Notes: generated by a model from the letters alone, not told the origin. 51,776 nucleotides of DNA from Acd1 sp049973945 (GCA_049973945.1 JBMFJH010000012.1:1-51776), one strand, 5' to 3'. Positions 23,065 through 31,750 are shown, counted from the first letter of the stretch. Numbers and translations are program-made.

Positions 23065-24579
23065 TTGACGCTGAACCTAGACTTCGTCCTAACTACCGAC
23101 CGCTGTTTAATGACGAACCACCACGGCAAGGAGTTCATCGGCTTCATGGCCACAGGGCCTGCAGTAGGCCTCCCCGAGCCCGTGTGGAAGTGGATGGCGT
23201 GCCCGAAGATGAAGGTCGACGAGTACGGCAGGCCATGGCAGGCCCCCTACGGGATGAGGAAGATCGAGGCCGCCTTGCAGGACGCCGGGTTCAAGGCAGC
23301 AATAATCGACCCTGACCACATCGGGAAGTACTTGAAGACTGCTAAGGCCCTGATGTTCTCCCATCACGATTACTTCGCGTTTGGCCCGCCCTCCTCGACC
23401 TGGTGGGCGATCACGAAGAAGGAGCCCGTGAACTACAAGAGCTTCGTAGGACTCATCAGGAGGCCCGAAGTGAAGGAGGCGAAGGCCAGGGGAGTCAAGA
23501 TCGTTGCTGGTGGGCCCGGGGTTTGGCAGTGGTTGTGGAGGACTGACCTGGTGGCAGAGGTGGGCCTTGACACGATAATCGACGGCGAGGGGGAGAAGGT
23601 GATAGTGGAGGTAGCGAAGAAGATCGTCGAGGGCGATCCGCTGCCGAGCTACATTTACGTCGGAGCTGAGGACGCTCCCAGCGTAGACGAAATACCAGTG
23701 ATCAAGGGGGCCAGCGTCAACGGGTTGATCGAGATAATGAGGGGCTGTGCCAGGTCGTGCAGGTTCTGCTCGGTGACGTTAAGGCCTACGAGATACTACT
23801 CCCTGGATAAGATAGAGCAGGAGCTCCTGGTTAACTACAAGGCGGGGGTGAGGCACGGAGTAATTCACTCCGACGACGTCCTGTTCTACGGGGCTACCGG
23901 GATTTACCCGAGGCCTGAACCGCTAATCAAGCTACACCAGCTGGTTAAGAAGTACTACAAAACTATCGCGTGGAGCCACGCGAGCTTAGCCGCAATTAGG
24001 TACGCACAGGAGAAGTACGGGCTAATAACGAAGATAACTGAGATCGTTTACGGCGACGGGAACCAGAACTACTTAGGCGTCGAGGTCGGCATAGAGACGG
24101 GTTCGGTCAGGTTGGCCAAGGAGATAATGCCGGCCAAATCATCGCCCTATAAGCCAGAAGAGTACCCCGAGACCGTGGAGGAGGCGTTCAAGATAATGCA
24201 CGAGCACCACATCGTTCCCGCAGGGACGATGATCATCAACTTGCCCGACGAGAGGGAGGAGGACGTCATAGCTACCATCGAACTAGTCGATAGGCTGAAG
24301 GACTACAGGAGCATATTGGTGCCCATGATGTTCGTGCCCTTGGGCTACCTCAAGAACAGGGACTGGGTTGACAGGCTCAAGCTGAAGGATTCCCACGTAG
24401 AGCTCTACAAGAAGGTGTTCTGGCACAACGTCAGGTGGGCAGAGGACATGTTGAGTACCTTCTACCTCAAGGGTCCCCTATACGCCCCGCTGAGGCTGAC
24501 TCTGAGGATGTTCCTGAGGTACGCTAAGAAACAAATGAAGAAGATCGAGGCATACTTAGAGTCTAAAGTTAGACAATGA
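23065..24579 (+). CDS. B12-binding radical SAM enzyme, candidate GDGT ring synthase (GrsA-like)
   Basis: A 504-residue enzyme with a cobalamin-binding-like N-terminal domain (roughly residues 20-200; VKIVAGGPGVW, IIDGEGEKVIVEVA) and a radical SAM core with Cys228, 232 and 235 in IEIMRGCARSCRFCSVTL. The following TIM-barrel segment includes LGVEVGIETGS and AGTMIINLPDEREED. The C-terminus is basic and helical. Proteins of this type install cyclopentane rings in tetraether lipids in Sulfolobus (GrsA/GrsB, Zeng et al. 2019). From memory, grsA lies next to the pyr, serS and his genes, as here. The enzyme class is firm; the lipid-ring assignment is inference from context. Confidence 0.8.
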   Translation: MTLNLDFVLTTDRCLMTNHHGKEFIGFMATGPAVGLPEPVWKWMACPKMKVDEYGRPWQAPYGMRKIEAALQDAGFKAAIIDPDHIGKYLKTAKALMFSHHDYFAFGPPSSTWWAITKKEPVNYKSFVGLIRRPEVKEAKARGVKIVAGGPGVWQWLWRTDLVAEVGLDTIIDGEGEKVIVEVAKKIVEGDPLPSYIYVGAEDAPSVDEIPVIKGASVNGLIEIMRGCARSCRFCSVTLRPTRYYSLDKIEQELLVNYKAGVRHGVIHSDDVLFYGATGIYPRPEPLIKLHQLVKKYYKTIAWSHASLAAIRYAQEKYGLITKITEIVYGDGNQNYLGVEVGIETGSVRLAKEIMPAKSSPYKPEEYPETVEEAFKIMHEHHIVPAGTMIINLPDEREEDVIATIELVDRLKDYRSILVPMMFVPLGYLKNRDWVDRLKLKDSHVELYKKVFWHNVRWAEDMLSTFYLKGPLYAPLRLTLRMFLRYAKKQMKKIEAYLESKVRQ

Positions 24580-24615
24580 GTTTGGCCGTACGATAAAATG
24601 CGTTTTTCGAATCGC

Positions 24616-25986
24616 TTAACTCTTCTTCTCTCTGGGCAATATGTAGTCCTTAGGCGCCTTCGGGAAGACCTCTAAGTACTTCCTGAGAACCTTAGGGATC
24701 TCCACGCTCCCGTCCTCGTTCTGGTAGTTCTCGAGGATAGCCGTTATCGTCCTAGTGCTCGCCACTGCCGTGCTGTTCAGGGTGTGGACGTAGCCCTTCC
24801 TCCTGTTCTTCGGGTCGTTGAACCTTATCTGCAACCTGTAGGCCTGCCAGTCGGTGCAGTTGCTCGCGCTCACCATCTCCCTGAACTTGCCCTGGGCGGG
24901 CATCCAGACCTCCAGGTCATACTTCTTGGCGGCACAAGCTCCCAAATCGCCGGAGGCTATGTTAACAACCCTGTACGGAAGTCCTAAGCCCTGGAAGATC
25001 TCCTCGGCGTTGCGTATCAACTCCTCGTGGAACTTCCAGCTGTCCTCGGGCATGGAGAAGACGAACTGCTCGACCTTGTGGAACTGGTGAACCCTGAATA
25101 TGCCCTTCAAGTCCTTGTTCGCAGCTCCAGCCTCCTTCCTGAAGGCCGGGCTGAACCCAACGAACTTGAGGGGCAATTCGTCCTTGTTTACGGTTTCCCT
25201 CCAGAAGAGCGCGGCTATCGGGTGCTCCGCCGTAGCTATCAGGTAGAGGTCCTCGTCTTCTATCTTGTAGATCGCGTCCTTGAAGGTGGCCAAGTCTATC
25301 ACGCTGGATATGACCTCTCCCCTCAGCATGTAGGGGGGCAAGACCAGCGTGTAGCCCTTCTGCGTCATCACGTCGATTGCGTAGAGAAGCAACGCGAAGT
25401 CGAGCCAGACTACGTCGTCGAACAGGTAGTAGAACCTGGAGCCCGCCACTTCCGCGGCCTTCAAGGTGTTCCCCAGCTTCAGGACGTTCTCCAGCTCCTC
25501 GGCGTGGCCGAAGGGCCTTTTCTCTATTACGACGTAATCGGCCTGCAGGTTACCTATCTGGGACTTGAAGGCTTCCAGGTCTTCCTTAACGACCTTGAAC
25601 TTGCCCCAAACCCTGATCGGGACGTTGTAGCTGTCGTCAGGGCCCACGGGGACGGACTCGTGAACCAGGTTGGGAAGGCTCCTCAGCAACTCGTCCCTCT
25701 GCCTCTCTATCTCTTCGAGCTCCTTCTCCTTGGCCTCAAGCGTTTGGAGCAGTTCCCTCGCCTTCTGCTTCAGGGCCTCCTGCTCCTCGGGCTTCGCCCT
25801 GGCCACCTGCTGGCTTATCACGTTGTGCTCGTGCCTTATCTTGTTCACTTCCTGCTGGACTTCCCTCCACTTCCTGTCGAGCTCTATGGCCCTCTCAACG
25901 AGGTCTGAAGGCATGTAGCGCTTCTTCAGCGACTCCCTAAGCGCGTCGGGGTTCTTCCTGATCGCCTCCAGTAAGCTCCAGGACAC
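24616..25986 (-). CDS. serS: Seryl-tRNA synthetase
   Basis: A 456-residue class II synthetase that charges tRNA-Ser. The N-terminal long coiled-coil arm spans about residues 30-110 (EVNKIRHEHNVISQQVARAKPEEQEALKQKARELLQTLEAKEKELEEIE). The catalytic core contains YTLVLPPYMLRGEV (motif 1 region), LPLKFVGFSPAFRKEAGAANKDLKGIFRVHQFHKVEQF (motif 2) and LNSTAVASTRTITAILENYQNEDGSVEIP (motif 3). Starts at GTG. A TATA-like AATAAAGG lies about 25 bases upstream, inside the end of the DUF59 gene. Confidence 0.96.
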   Translation of the reverse strand: MSWSLLEAIRKNPDALRESLKKRYMPSDLVERAIELDRKWREVQQEVNKIRHEHNVISQQVARAKPEEQEALKQKARELLQTLEAKEKELEEIERQRDELLRSLPNLVHESVPVGPDDSYNVPIRVWGKFKVVKEDLEAFKSQIGNLQADYVVIEKRPFGHAEELENVLKLGNTLKAAEVAGSRFYYLFDDVVWLDFALLLYAIDVMTQKGYTLVLPPYMLRGEVISSVIDLATFKDAIYKIEDEDLYLIATAEHPIAALFWRETVNKDELPLKFVGFSPAFRKEAGAANKDLKGIFRVHQFHKVEQFVFSMPEDSWKFHEELIRNAEEIFQGLGLPYRVVNIASGDLGACAAKKYDLEVWMPAQGKFREMVSASNCTDWQAYRLQIRFNDPKNRRKGYVHTLNSTAVASTRTITAILENYQNEDGSVEIPKVLRKYLEVFPKAPKDYILPREKKS

Positions 25987-26010
25987 AAAATAGAGAGAAA
26001 GAGCCTACCT

Positions 26011-26400
26011 TTATTGTTGCTGATCTGAGACGGGAACTCCGTAGGTCTGAACCCACATCTCGACTATGTCGTAGCCGTACATCTGCTTGAACTTCTCCCT
26101 TCCTTGGGGAGTCATCATGAGGGGGGTCCACTGCTTCTCAATGTCTATGTCGACCTGGACGCTCTTGGCGGGAACTGTCTCCCTGATCGCCTGTTCAACC
26201 GTGTAGATCAGGTCGTCCACCACGGGACAGCCTGGGGCCGTTAGGCCCATCCTCACGTAGACGTCGCCCTCGTCGCTGATGGTGAGCTCGTAAATGAGTC
26301 CCAAGTTCACGATGTCCACCGGTATTTCCGGGTCGTAGACCTGAGTTAGGGCTTCCAGGATCTTCTTCTTCCACTCCTCCATCTCCTGCGGCGTGAGCAT
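26011..26400 (-). CDS. DUF59/MIP18 (SufT/PaaD-like) iron-sulfur assembly protein
   Basis: A 129-residue protein. ILEALTQVYDPEIPVDIVNLGLIYELTISDEGDVYVRMGLTAPGCPV is the MIP18 signature (D-P-E-x-x-x-x-I-x-x-L-G-L-V ... T-x-P-x-C-P), with the conserved Cys in APGCP. Family members help insert Fe-S clusters into target proteins. The C-terminus adds about 30 residues (PQGREKFKQMYGYDIVE) common in crenarchaeal versions. Own promoter upstream with a perfect 14-base palindrome between TATA and start. Confidence 0.9.
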   Translation of the reverse strand: MLTPQEMEEWKKKILEALTQVYDPEIPVDIVNLGLIYELTISDEGDVYVRMGLTAPGCPVVDDLIYTVEQAIRETVPAKSVQVDIDIEKQWTPLMMTPQGREKFKQMYGYDIVEMWVQTYGVPVSDQQQ

Positions 26401-26419
26401 CTTTAACTCGGTTCAAGTA

Positions 26420-26433
26420 AAGTTTCGAAACTT
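26420..26433. promoter_or_regulatory. 14-base perfect palindrome in the DUF59 gene promoter (possible operator)
   Basis: AAGTTTCGAAACTT is perfectly self-complementary and lies between the TATA-like element TTAATAAATAG (26432-26442, minus-strand promoter) and the ATG at 26400. A dimeric repressor bound here would block transcription. A similar core (CTTTCGAAAG) lies upstream of the CDGSH gene at 42677-42686. Confidence 0.45.
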
Positions 26434-26470
26434 AATAAATAGTGATAAGAAGAGCTTGACGAGTTTAACC

Positions 26471-26833
26471 CTAAGTCTTGCCCTCGAGTACTTCCTGTGC
26501 AGTCCTGTAGAAACAGCTCCTGTTCCCGGTGTGGCAAGTAGGCCCGTGGGGCTTGACCTTGACTATTAGGGCGTCATTGTCGCAGTCTACCCTCACCTCT
26601 ACGACCTCATGGATGTGACCGCTGGTCTCTCCCTTCATCCAGAGCCTCTTCCTGGAAAGGGAGTAAAGGTGCAACACCCCCGTGGTTAAGGTCTTGATCA
26701 CGGCCTCCCTGTTCATGCTCCCCACCATGAGCACCTCCTTATCTTCGGCGTCCTGGACTACCGCAATAACTGTAGAGTCGGTGTGCCTGTACCAGAGGCT
26801 GTCGGCGAGCTTCTTGGCCTCCTCCTCGCTCAT
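26471..26833 (-). CDS. hisI: Phosphoribosyl-AMP cyclohydrolase
   Basis: A 120-residue zinc enzyme, third step of histidine synthesis. It contains VLMVGSMNREAVIKTLTTGVLHLYSLSRKRLWMKGETSGH and the metal site VDCDNDALIVKVKPHGPTCHTGNRSCF. The reading frame is open to 27058 but that part overlaps hisH. The ATG at 26833, two bases after the hisH stop, gives the family's normal length and is preceded by a GGAGGTGAGG ribosome binding site. Last gene of the his operon. HisE is encoded separately. Confidence 0.95.
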   Translation of the reverse strand: MSEEEAKKLADSLWYRHTDSTVIAVVQDAEDKEVLMVGSMNREAVIKTLTTGVLHLYSLSRKRLWMKGETSGHIHEVVEVRVDCDNDALIVKVKPHGPTCHTGNRSCFYRTAQEVLEGKT

Positions 26834-26835
26834 CC

Positions 26836-27426
26836 TCACCTCCTGACCCACCTCGCAAGGTTGTAGAGGAAGACCTCGCCGGCCTTCGAGCTCTTCTCGG
26901 GATGGAACTGCGTCCCAACAGAGAAGTCGTTGCAAACTACTGCCGGGTACTCCACGCCGTAGAAGGAGACGGCCGCTGGCCTCTCTGGAGTGTAAGCGAC
27001 GTAGGAGTGGACGTAGTACACGTACTTGCCGTCGAGGCCCTCGGTGAGCTCGCACCATCCCAAGTCTCTAACGAGGTCCCAGCCTATGTGGGGCAACTTC
27101 ACTTCACCCTTGATCCTGTCCACGATCCCCTTGTACCAGCCCAGGCCGTTGTTCAGACCCCCCTCTGTGCCCTTCTCGAACATGACCTGCATTCCCAAGC
27201 AAACGCCCAGGAACTTTACCCCCTTCTCCTTCGCCTCCTCAATAGTTTGCCTCCTCTCCTCGAGGAACTTCGCTACCGCCGAGAAGGAGCCGACCCCCGG
27301 GAAGACAATTAGGTCGACGTCGCTCCTAACTTCTTTTGAGACCTCTACCTGGAAGCCCGCCCTCTGGAGGCCGCCCTTTATGCTGTAGATGTTCCCTACC
27401 CCGTAGTGGAGGACCAAGGCCTTCAT
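26836..27426 (-). CDS. hisH: Imidazole glycerol phosphate synthase, glutaminase subunit
   Basis: A 196-residue class I amidotransferase that feeds ammonia to HisF. The N-terminus ALVLHYGVGNIYSIKGGLQRAG is the HisH D-x-G-x-G-N motif. VKFLGVCLGMQVMFEKG holds the nucleophilic Cys. FHPEKSSKAGEVFL gives the His-Glu pair. ATG overlaps the hisE stop (ATGA). HisF lies three genes upstream in the same operon. Confidence 0.96.
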   Translation of the reverse strand: MKALVLHYGVGNIYSIKGGLQRAGFQVEVSKEVRSDVDLIVFPGVGSFSAVAKFLEERRQTIEEAKEKGVKFLGVCLGMQVMFEKGTEGGLNNGLGWYKGIVDRIKGEVKLPHIGWDLVRDLGWCELTEGLDGKYVYYVHSYVAYTPERPAAVSFYGVEYPAVVCNDFSVGTQFHPEKSSKAGEVFLYNLARWVRR

Positions 27427-27725
27427 TTCATCCTCCTCCTGAGCTCCTCCATTACCTCGTCAAGCGATATCCCAGAGTCCACGAGGAGCACTAATAAGTG
27501 GTAAAGCAGGTCTGCCGTCTCGCTGATAACCCTCTCCCTAGTCTCGGCCAAGTAGGCTACCGCGGTCTCTACGGCTTCCTCCCCTACCTTCTGGGCTATG
27601 TAGGGCTTCCCCTTGGAGAAGAGCTTCGCCGTGTAGCTCCCTTCTGGCATCGTCGCTTTCCTTTCCTTAATTACGTCGTACAGCTTGTAGAGTACCTCAC
27701 ACGAACCTCCTTGCAACGCTCTCAC
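27423..27725 (-). CDS. hisE: Phosphoribosyl-ATP pyrophosphatase
   Basis: A 100-residue MazG-like all-helical enzyme, second step of histidine synthesis. MPEGSYTAKLFSKGKPYIAQKVGEEAVETAVAYL has the E-E-x-x-E metal site, followed by ETADLLYHLLVLL. The GTG at 27725 lies 29 bases inside hisD; a TTG at 27716 is also possible. The first ten residues are not conserved in the family. Confidence 0.93.
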   Translation of the reverse strand: MRALQGGSCEVLYKLYDVIKERKATMPEGSYTAKLFSKGKPYIAQKVGEEAVETAVAYLAETRERVISETADLLYHLLVLLVDSGISLDEVMEELRRRMK

Positions 27726-28890
27726 CGTGAACCCTGAAGCCCTCTGCGTTAGCTATCGAGACCGCGCTCTCCACCACTTCCTTACTCGGGGACTCCGTCA
27801 CCGCTACCATCACCGGCTTGAGGAAGTCGTAGACAGTAAGGCCTCCCCTGAACTTAGCCCAGCCGTTGGTGGGCAGAATGTGGTTGGGGCCGGCAGTGTA
27901 GTCTATGAGGGCCGGAGGAGTCCTGCCCAGGGTTACGGCCCCCGAGTTCCTGACCTTCTCCAAGGCCTGGTAGGGGTTGCTGACGTGGAGCGACAGGTGC
28001 TCTGGTGCTATCTCGTTCGCGATCTCCAACGCCTCATCCAGGCTCCTCGTCACCTTGATGTAGTACGTGAAGTCGTCGTCCTTGAGGGCCTCGGCCACGC
28101 TCTTCGCCAGTCCCTCATCCGTAGTCAACAGCACCACGAAGGAGGACTTCCCGTGCTCGGCCTGGGCCCTCATGTCTAGGACTACTTCCTCCGGCCTAGC
28201 GGAGGAATCGGCGACGACGACGAGCTCGGTCGGGCCCTCTATTCCGTCAATCCCGACCCACTGAGAGACTATGTACTTAGCGGCTTGGACGTAAACGTTG
28301 CCCGGCCCCACAATTTTGTCCACCCTCTTCACGGTCTGAGTGCCGAAGGCGAAGGCCGCAATGGCCTGAGCCCCTCCCATCAGGTAGAGCTCCCTCACCC
28401 CTACCTTAAGGGCGGCGTAAGCTATCGCTGGGTTCAACCCCGACTTTGAAGGGGGAGTAGCGGCGTAGATTTCGCCGACCTTGGCGACCTTAGCGGTTAC
28501 CCCTGCCATCAAGAGCGTCGAAGGGTAAGCCTTCTGCCCTCCAGGGACATAGATGCCGACCCTCTCTATTGGCTTCCAGACGACACCCCACTTGACCCCT
28601 CTTTTTGCACCCCACATGACCGGGGGCTTTATCGAGTCCTGGAACGCCTCTATCTGGTCGTACATCACGTCTATAGCCCTCATCAGCTCCCCCGACAGGG
28701 AAGACGCTATCTCCTCCAGCTCCAGCTTTCCGAGGGCGAACCTCTCCAGCCTAACCCCGTCGAACTTCTCCGTGAGCTCTAGTATCGCCTTGTCGCCCTC
28801 GGTTCTAACCTTCTCTATTATTTCCTTGACCCTGTCTAGCACTTTCGAGAAGTCGTTGGGCCTCTCCTTGGGCAGGTCGAACGAGATCAC
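27697..28890 (-). CDS. hisD: Histidinol dehydrogenase
   Basis: A 397-residue zinc-dependent NAD enzyme for the last two steps of histidine synthesis. Motifs: WKPIERVGIYVPGGQKAYPSTLLM, YLMGGAQAIAAFAFGT, KIVGPGNVYVQAAK, GPTELVVVADSSA, MRAQAEHGK (Zn ligands Gln/His), IAPEHLSLH and PTNGWAKFRGGLTVYDFLK. Slightly shorter than bacterial HisD (about 430). GTG start overlaps the hisF stop (GTGA). Confidence 0.96.
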   Translation of the reverse strand: MISFDLPKERPNDFSKVLDRVKEIIEKVRTEGDKAILELTEKFDGVRLERFALGKLELEEIASSLSGELMRAIDVMYDQIEAFQDSIKPPVMWGAKRGVKWGVVWKPIERVGIYVPGGQKAYPSTLLMAGVTAKVAKVGEIYAATPPSKSGLNPAIAYAALKVGVRELYLMGGAQAIAAFAFGTQTVKRVDKIVGPGNVYVQAAKYIVSQWVGIDGIEGPTELVVVADSSARPEEVVLDMRAQAEHGKSSFVVLLTTDEGLAKSVAEALKDDDFTYYIKVTRSLDEALEIANEIAPEHLSLHVSNPYQALEKVRNSGAVTLGRTPPALIDYTAGPNHILPTNGWAKFRGGLTVYDFLKPVMVAVTESPSKEVVESAVSIANAEGFRVHGESVARRFV

Positions 28891-29636
28891 AGTCTCACCT
28901 CTATCCCGTTCTTCTTGAGGTAAGCCTTGAGCTCGGGTATCCTTATCACGCCGTCGTGGAAGACCCCAGCCGCCAGCGCGGCGTCCGCTTCAGTCTCCTT
29001 AAAGACCTCGAGGAAGTGCTCCATCTTCCCAGCCCCTCCGCTCGCTATCACGGGGATTCTAACTGCCTTCGCCACGAGCTTCGTGAGCTCTATGTCGTAA
29101 CCCATCCTCGTCCCGTCCCTGTCTATGCTAGTCAACAAGATCTCGCCCGCGCCAAGCCTCTCCACTTCCTTCGCCCACTCTATCGCGTCTAGCCCCGTGT
29201 CCTGAGTCCCAGACCTCACGAAGACCCTGAACTGGTTCCCAACCCTCTTGGCGTCTATCGCCACTACAACCGCCTGTCTCCCAAACTGGTCTGCTATTTC
29301 CGTGATCAGGGACTTGTTCTCTACTGCGGCGGTGTTAATCGAGACCTTGTCGGCCCCGCTGTTGAAGGCCGTCTCGGCGTCCTTCAGGCTCCTTATCCCT
29401 CCCCCCACGGTCAGAGGGACGCTTATCACTTCTGCCGTCTGCCTCACCTTCTCGAAGAGGGTCTTCCTCCCCTCAACTGTAGCGCTGATGTCGAGGAACA
29501 CTATCTCGTCGGCTCCCTCGTAGCGCGAGGCGAGCTCGACCGGGTCGCCCTTGTCCTTAAGGTTGAGGAAGTTAACTCCCTTGACCACCCTGCCGTCCTT
29601 CACGTCGAGGCAGGGGATTATCCTCTTGGCCGTCAT
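28887..29636 (-). CDS. hisF: Imidazole glycerol phosphate synthase, cyclase subunit
   Basis: A 249-residue TIM barrel. AKRIIPCLDVKDGRVVKGVNFLNLKDKGDPVELA has the catalytic Asp after CL. PLTVGGGIRSLKDAE, LTSIDRDGTRMGYD (second catalytic Asp) and IPVIASGGAGKMEHF complete the barrel. It joins PRFAR with ammonia from HisH to give IGP and AICAR, the latter returning to the purine pathway encoded at the left end of this window. ATG overlaps the hisB stop. Confidence 0.96.
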   Translation of the reverse strand: MTAKRIIPCLDVKDGRVVKGVNFLNLKDKGDPVELASRYEGADEIVFLDISATVEGRKTLFEKVRQTAEVISVPLTVGGGIRSLKDAETAFNSGADKVSINTAAVENKSLITEIADQFGRQAVVVAIDAKRVGNQFRVFVRSGTQDTGLDAIEWAKEVERLGAGEILLTSIDRDGTRMGYDIELTKLVAKAVRIPVIASGGAGKMEHFLEVFKETEADAALAAGVFHDGVIRIPELKAYLKKNGIEVRL

Positions 29637-30214
29637 AGCGACCCCTTCGTGCTCGGTATTTCGGCTGTCTCCACCCTAATGGCGTCCCTTAGGGCGAGGC
29701 CCAGGGCCTTGAACGAGGCCTCTAATATGTGGTGGGAGTTCTCCCCCCTCAGCTGGATAATGTGGATCGTAATCCCCGAGTTGTAGGCGAAGGACTGGAC
29801 GAAGTGCTTAGCGTTCTCTATCGCGAGTCCGCCCACGGAGTCCCTGTTTATCCTCCACTCCACGAAGGCCATCCCCCTCCCGCTCACATCTAGCGCTACC
29901 TGGACTAAGGCCTCGTCCATAGGGACAGTCCTGTCTGCGAACCTGGCTATTCCCCTCTTGTCGCCCAGGGCCTCCTTGACCGCTTGCCCAAGGGTTATCG
30001 CGACGTCCTCCACCACGTGGTGGTCGTCGAAGGGCTTGAAGTCCTTGGCCAGTATCGTCGCGTCGGCCCTCATGTAGAACAACATGCTCTCAAGCAGGTG
30101 GTTTAGGAACGGGACTGGGGTCTCGACCTTGACTTTCCCCTGGCCGTCCAGGTTTATCTCCACCTCGACCAGAGTTTCCTTAGTCTCCCTCCTAACCTTG
30201 CTATACCTCGACAA
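29633..30214 (-). CDS. hisB: Imidazoleglycerol-phosphate dehydratase
   Basis: A 193-residue Mn enzyme. ETKETLVEVEINLDGQG, TPVPFLNHLLESMLFYMRAD, PFDDHHVVEDVAITLGQAVKEALGDKRGIARF (the DDHHVVED metal site) and NSHHILEASFKALGLAL (second HHxxE) are all present. Single-domain form without the histidinol-phosphatase half. TTG start, 14 bases inside hisA. Confidence 0.95.
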   Translation of the reverse strand: MSRYSKVRRETKETLVEVEINLDGQGKVKVETPVPFLNHLLESMLFYMRADATILAKDFKPFDDHHVVEDVAITLGQAVKEALGDKRGIARFADRTVPMDEALVQVALDVSGRGMAFVEWRINRDSVGGLAIENAKHFVQSFAYNSGITIHIIQLRGENSHHILEASFKALGLALRDAIRVETAEIPSTKGSL

Positions 30215-30890
30215 TCCCCCTCACCCTGCCCGTGTAAAAGGCCATCCCCACTACGGCGTAATCGAAGCCCATGCTCTTAAGCGAAGCTAAGTCCTCGGGG
30301 GAGCTTATTCCCCCTGCGTACTCCTTCAGGCCTTTGATCAGCCTAGCCCACTTCCCCGCGTTGGGGTCTATCCCGCCTGTCGTGCCCTCCTTGTCCACGA
30401 AGGTCAGTATAACCCCCCTCACCTCCGGAAGGGAAGCGATCGCGCTCTCCATCCTGAGCGACCTCTCCGTCCAGCCCTTGATCAGCACGTAGCCCTGTGA
30501 GTCGTAGTCCACCGATACCAGCACCTTCTCAGGGCCCACCTCCTTAACGACGGTCTCAAACTTCTTGGGGTCGGTGAAGGGCAAAGTGCTCATTATCACG
30601 GCAGAGGCGCCTTGGGACAGTAGCTTAGACGCCCTAGCTGAGTCCCTAACTCCTCCCCCTACCTGGACCCACTCGAAACCTATCTTGACTATGTCCCTGA
30701 CGAACTCCGAGTTGTCCCCGACGCCCTCGGCCGCGTCTAGGTCAACTACGTGCAAGTGCTTGTAGCCCATGGAGTAGATCTCCTCCGCCACCTTCCTGGG
30801 GTCGCCTAGTACTAGGCCGGTGCCCCTTTTTCCCTGGATCCTCTTGACCGCTTTGCCCTCGCTAATGTCTACGCTCGGGAGAACCTTCAC
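30201..30890 (-). CDS. hisA: ProFAR isomerase (HisA)
   Basis: A 229-residue TIM barrel, the sister of HisF. VLPSVDISEGKAVKRIQGKRGTG at the start holds the first catalytic Asp, HLHVVDLDAAEG, WVQVGGGVRDSARA and VILTFVDKEGTTGGID (second Asp) follow, and the end AGGISSPEDLASLKSMGFDYAVVGMAFYTG gives the phosphate site. Starts GTG overlapping the hisG stop. Confidence 0.94.
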   Translation of the reverse strand: MKVLPSVDISEGKAVKRIQGKRGTGLVLGDPRKVAEEIYSMGYKHLHVVDLDAAEGVGDNSEFVRDIVKIGFEWVQVGGGVRDSARASKLLSQGASAVIMSTLPFTDPKKFETVVKEVGPEKVLVSVDYDSQGYVLIKGWTERSLRMESAIASLPEVRGVILTFVDKEGTTGGIDPNAGKWARLIKGLKEYAGGISSPEDLASLKSMGFDYAVVGMAFYTGRVRGIVEV

Positions 30891-31750
30891 CTTATCACCT
30901 TCTCTATGTCCACCACTACTATGTCGCTCGCTCCCGCGGCCCTCGCGGAGAAGACCACCTTGGCCAGCTCGGACTCGTCGACCACAGTTATCACTTCCCA
31001 GGCGTCCCCTCCCGCCAACTTCGTCACCGTCGGGGCCTTCATCGCCGGCAGGACTTTCAGCACGTCGTTCAGCCTGTCGTCCGGCACGTTCATGAAGAGC
31101 ATCTTCTTGTTCCTTCCCGCGAGGGTGCCTTTCATGAGAGTCACTATCATGTTGATAGTCTCTGCCTCAGGGCTCGAGAGCCAGTCCTCCCTGGCTATTA
31201 CTACTGCCTGAGTCTCCAAGACCACGTCTATCGCCTTGAGCCCGTGGAGCTTCAGGGTAGTCCCCGTGCTCATCACGTCTATTATTGCGTCTGCAGCTCC
31301 CAGGGACGGCATGGCCTCCGCGGCGCCGCTTATCTTCACGAGCTTAGCCCTAATGCCCTTCCTGGCTATGTAGTCGCTAGCTATGTTGACGTACTTCGTC
31401 GCTACCCTAATTTCGCCCTTGATGTCCTCTGGGCTTCTGACGTCCCACTCCTGCGGTACGGCTAGTACTATCTTCGCCCTCCCGAAGTCGAGGTGGAGCA
31501 TTATCTCGACGTTCGCCCTCGACTCGAGGACGTAGTCGTAGCCCGTAATGCCCAGGTCGGCCGCTCCAGCTTCCACAATGCTGGGAATGTCCTCCGTCCT
31601 CACCAGTACTAGCTGGACGTTCTCCCAGTTGGTGGGCACTATTAACGCCCTGTCCTCGCCCATCGAGGGCCTTATCCCTAGCGACTGGATGAAGTTCAGG
31701 GTCGGCTGTTGTAACCTTCCCTTATTTGGTACGGCTATTTTCAAGGACAT
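30887..31750 (-). CDS. hisG: ATP phosphoribosyltransferase, long form
   Basis: A 287-residue first enzyme of histidine synthesis. LKIAVPNKGRLQQPTLNFIQSLGI, VEAGAADLGITGYDYVLE (substrate site), GEIRVATKYVNIASDYIARKG, and the PRPP motif AIIDVMSTGTTLKLHGLKAID are present. The extra C-terminal ACT-like domain (about residues 210-287) marks the long, HisZ-independent form that is inhibited by histidine. ATG overlaps hisC by 29 bases. Confidence 0.95.
   Translation of the reverse strand: MSLKIAVPNKGRLQQPTLNFIQSLGIRPSMGEDRALIVPTNWENVQLVLVRTEDIPSIVEAGAADLGITGYDYVLESRANVEIMLHLDFGRAKIVLAVPQEWDVRSPEDIKGEIRVATKYVNIASDYIARKGIRAKLVKISGAAEAMPSLGAADAIIDVMSTGTTLKLHGLKAIDVVLETQAVVIAREDWLSSPEAETINMIVTLMKGTLAGRNKKMLFMNVPDDRLNDVLKVLPAMKAPTVTKLAGGDAWEVITVVDESELAKVVFSARAAGASDIVVVDIEKVIR

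Noticed and set aside
25027..25908. Long open frame (293 codons) on the plus strand opposite serS
   Set aside because: It is antisense to a clear synthetase, its sequence is low-complexity (Leu/Val/Gln/Gly/Arg rich) with no motif, and high GC with AGG/CTC codons easily creates such open antisense frames. The same reasoning removes similar frames opposite pyrC, hisD, proS and leuS.
26834..27058. N-terminal extension of hisI
   Set aside because: It is the out-of-frame shadow of hisH, rich in Arg and Leu. The ATG at 26833 has a ribosome binding site and gives the normal length.
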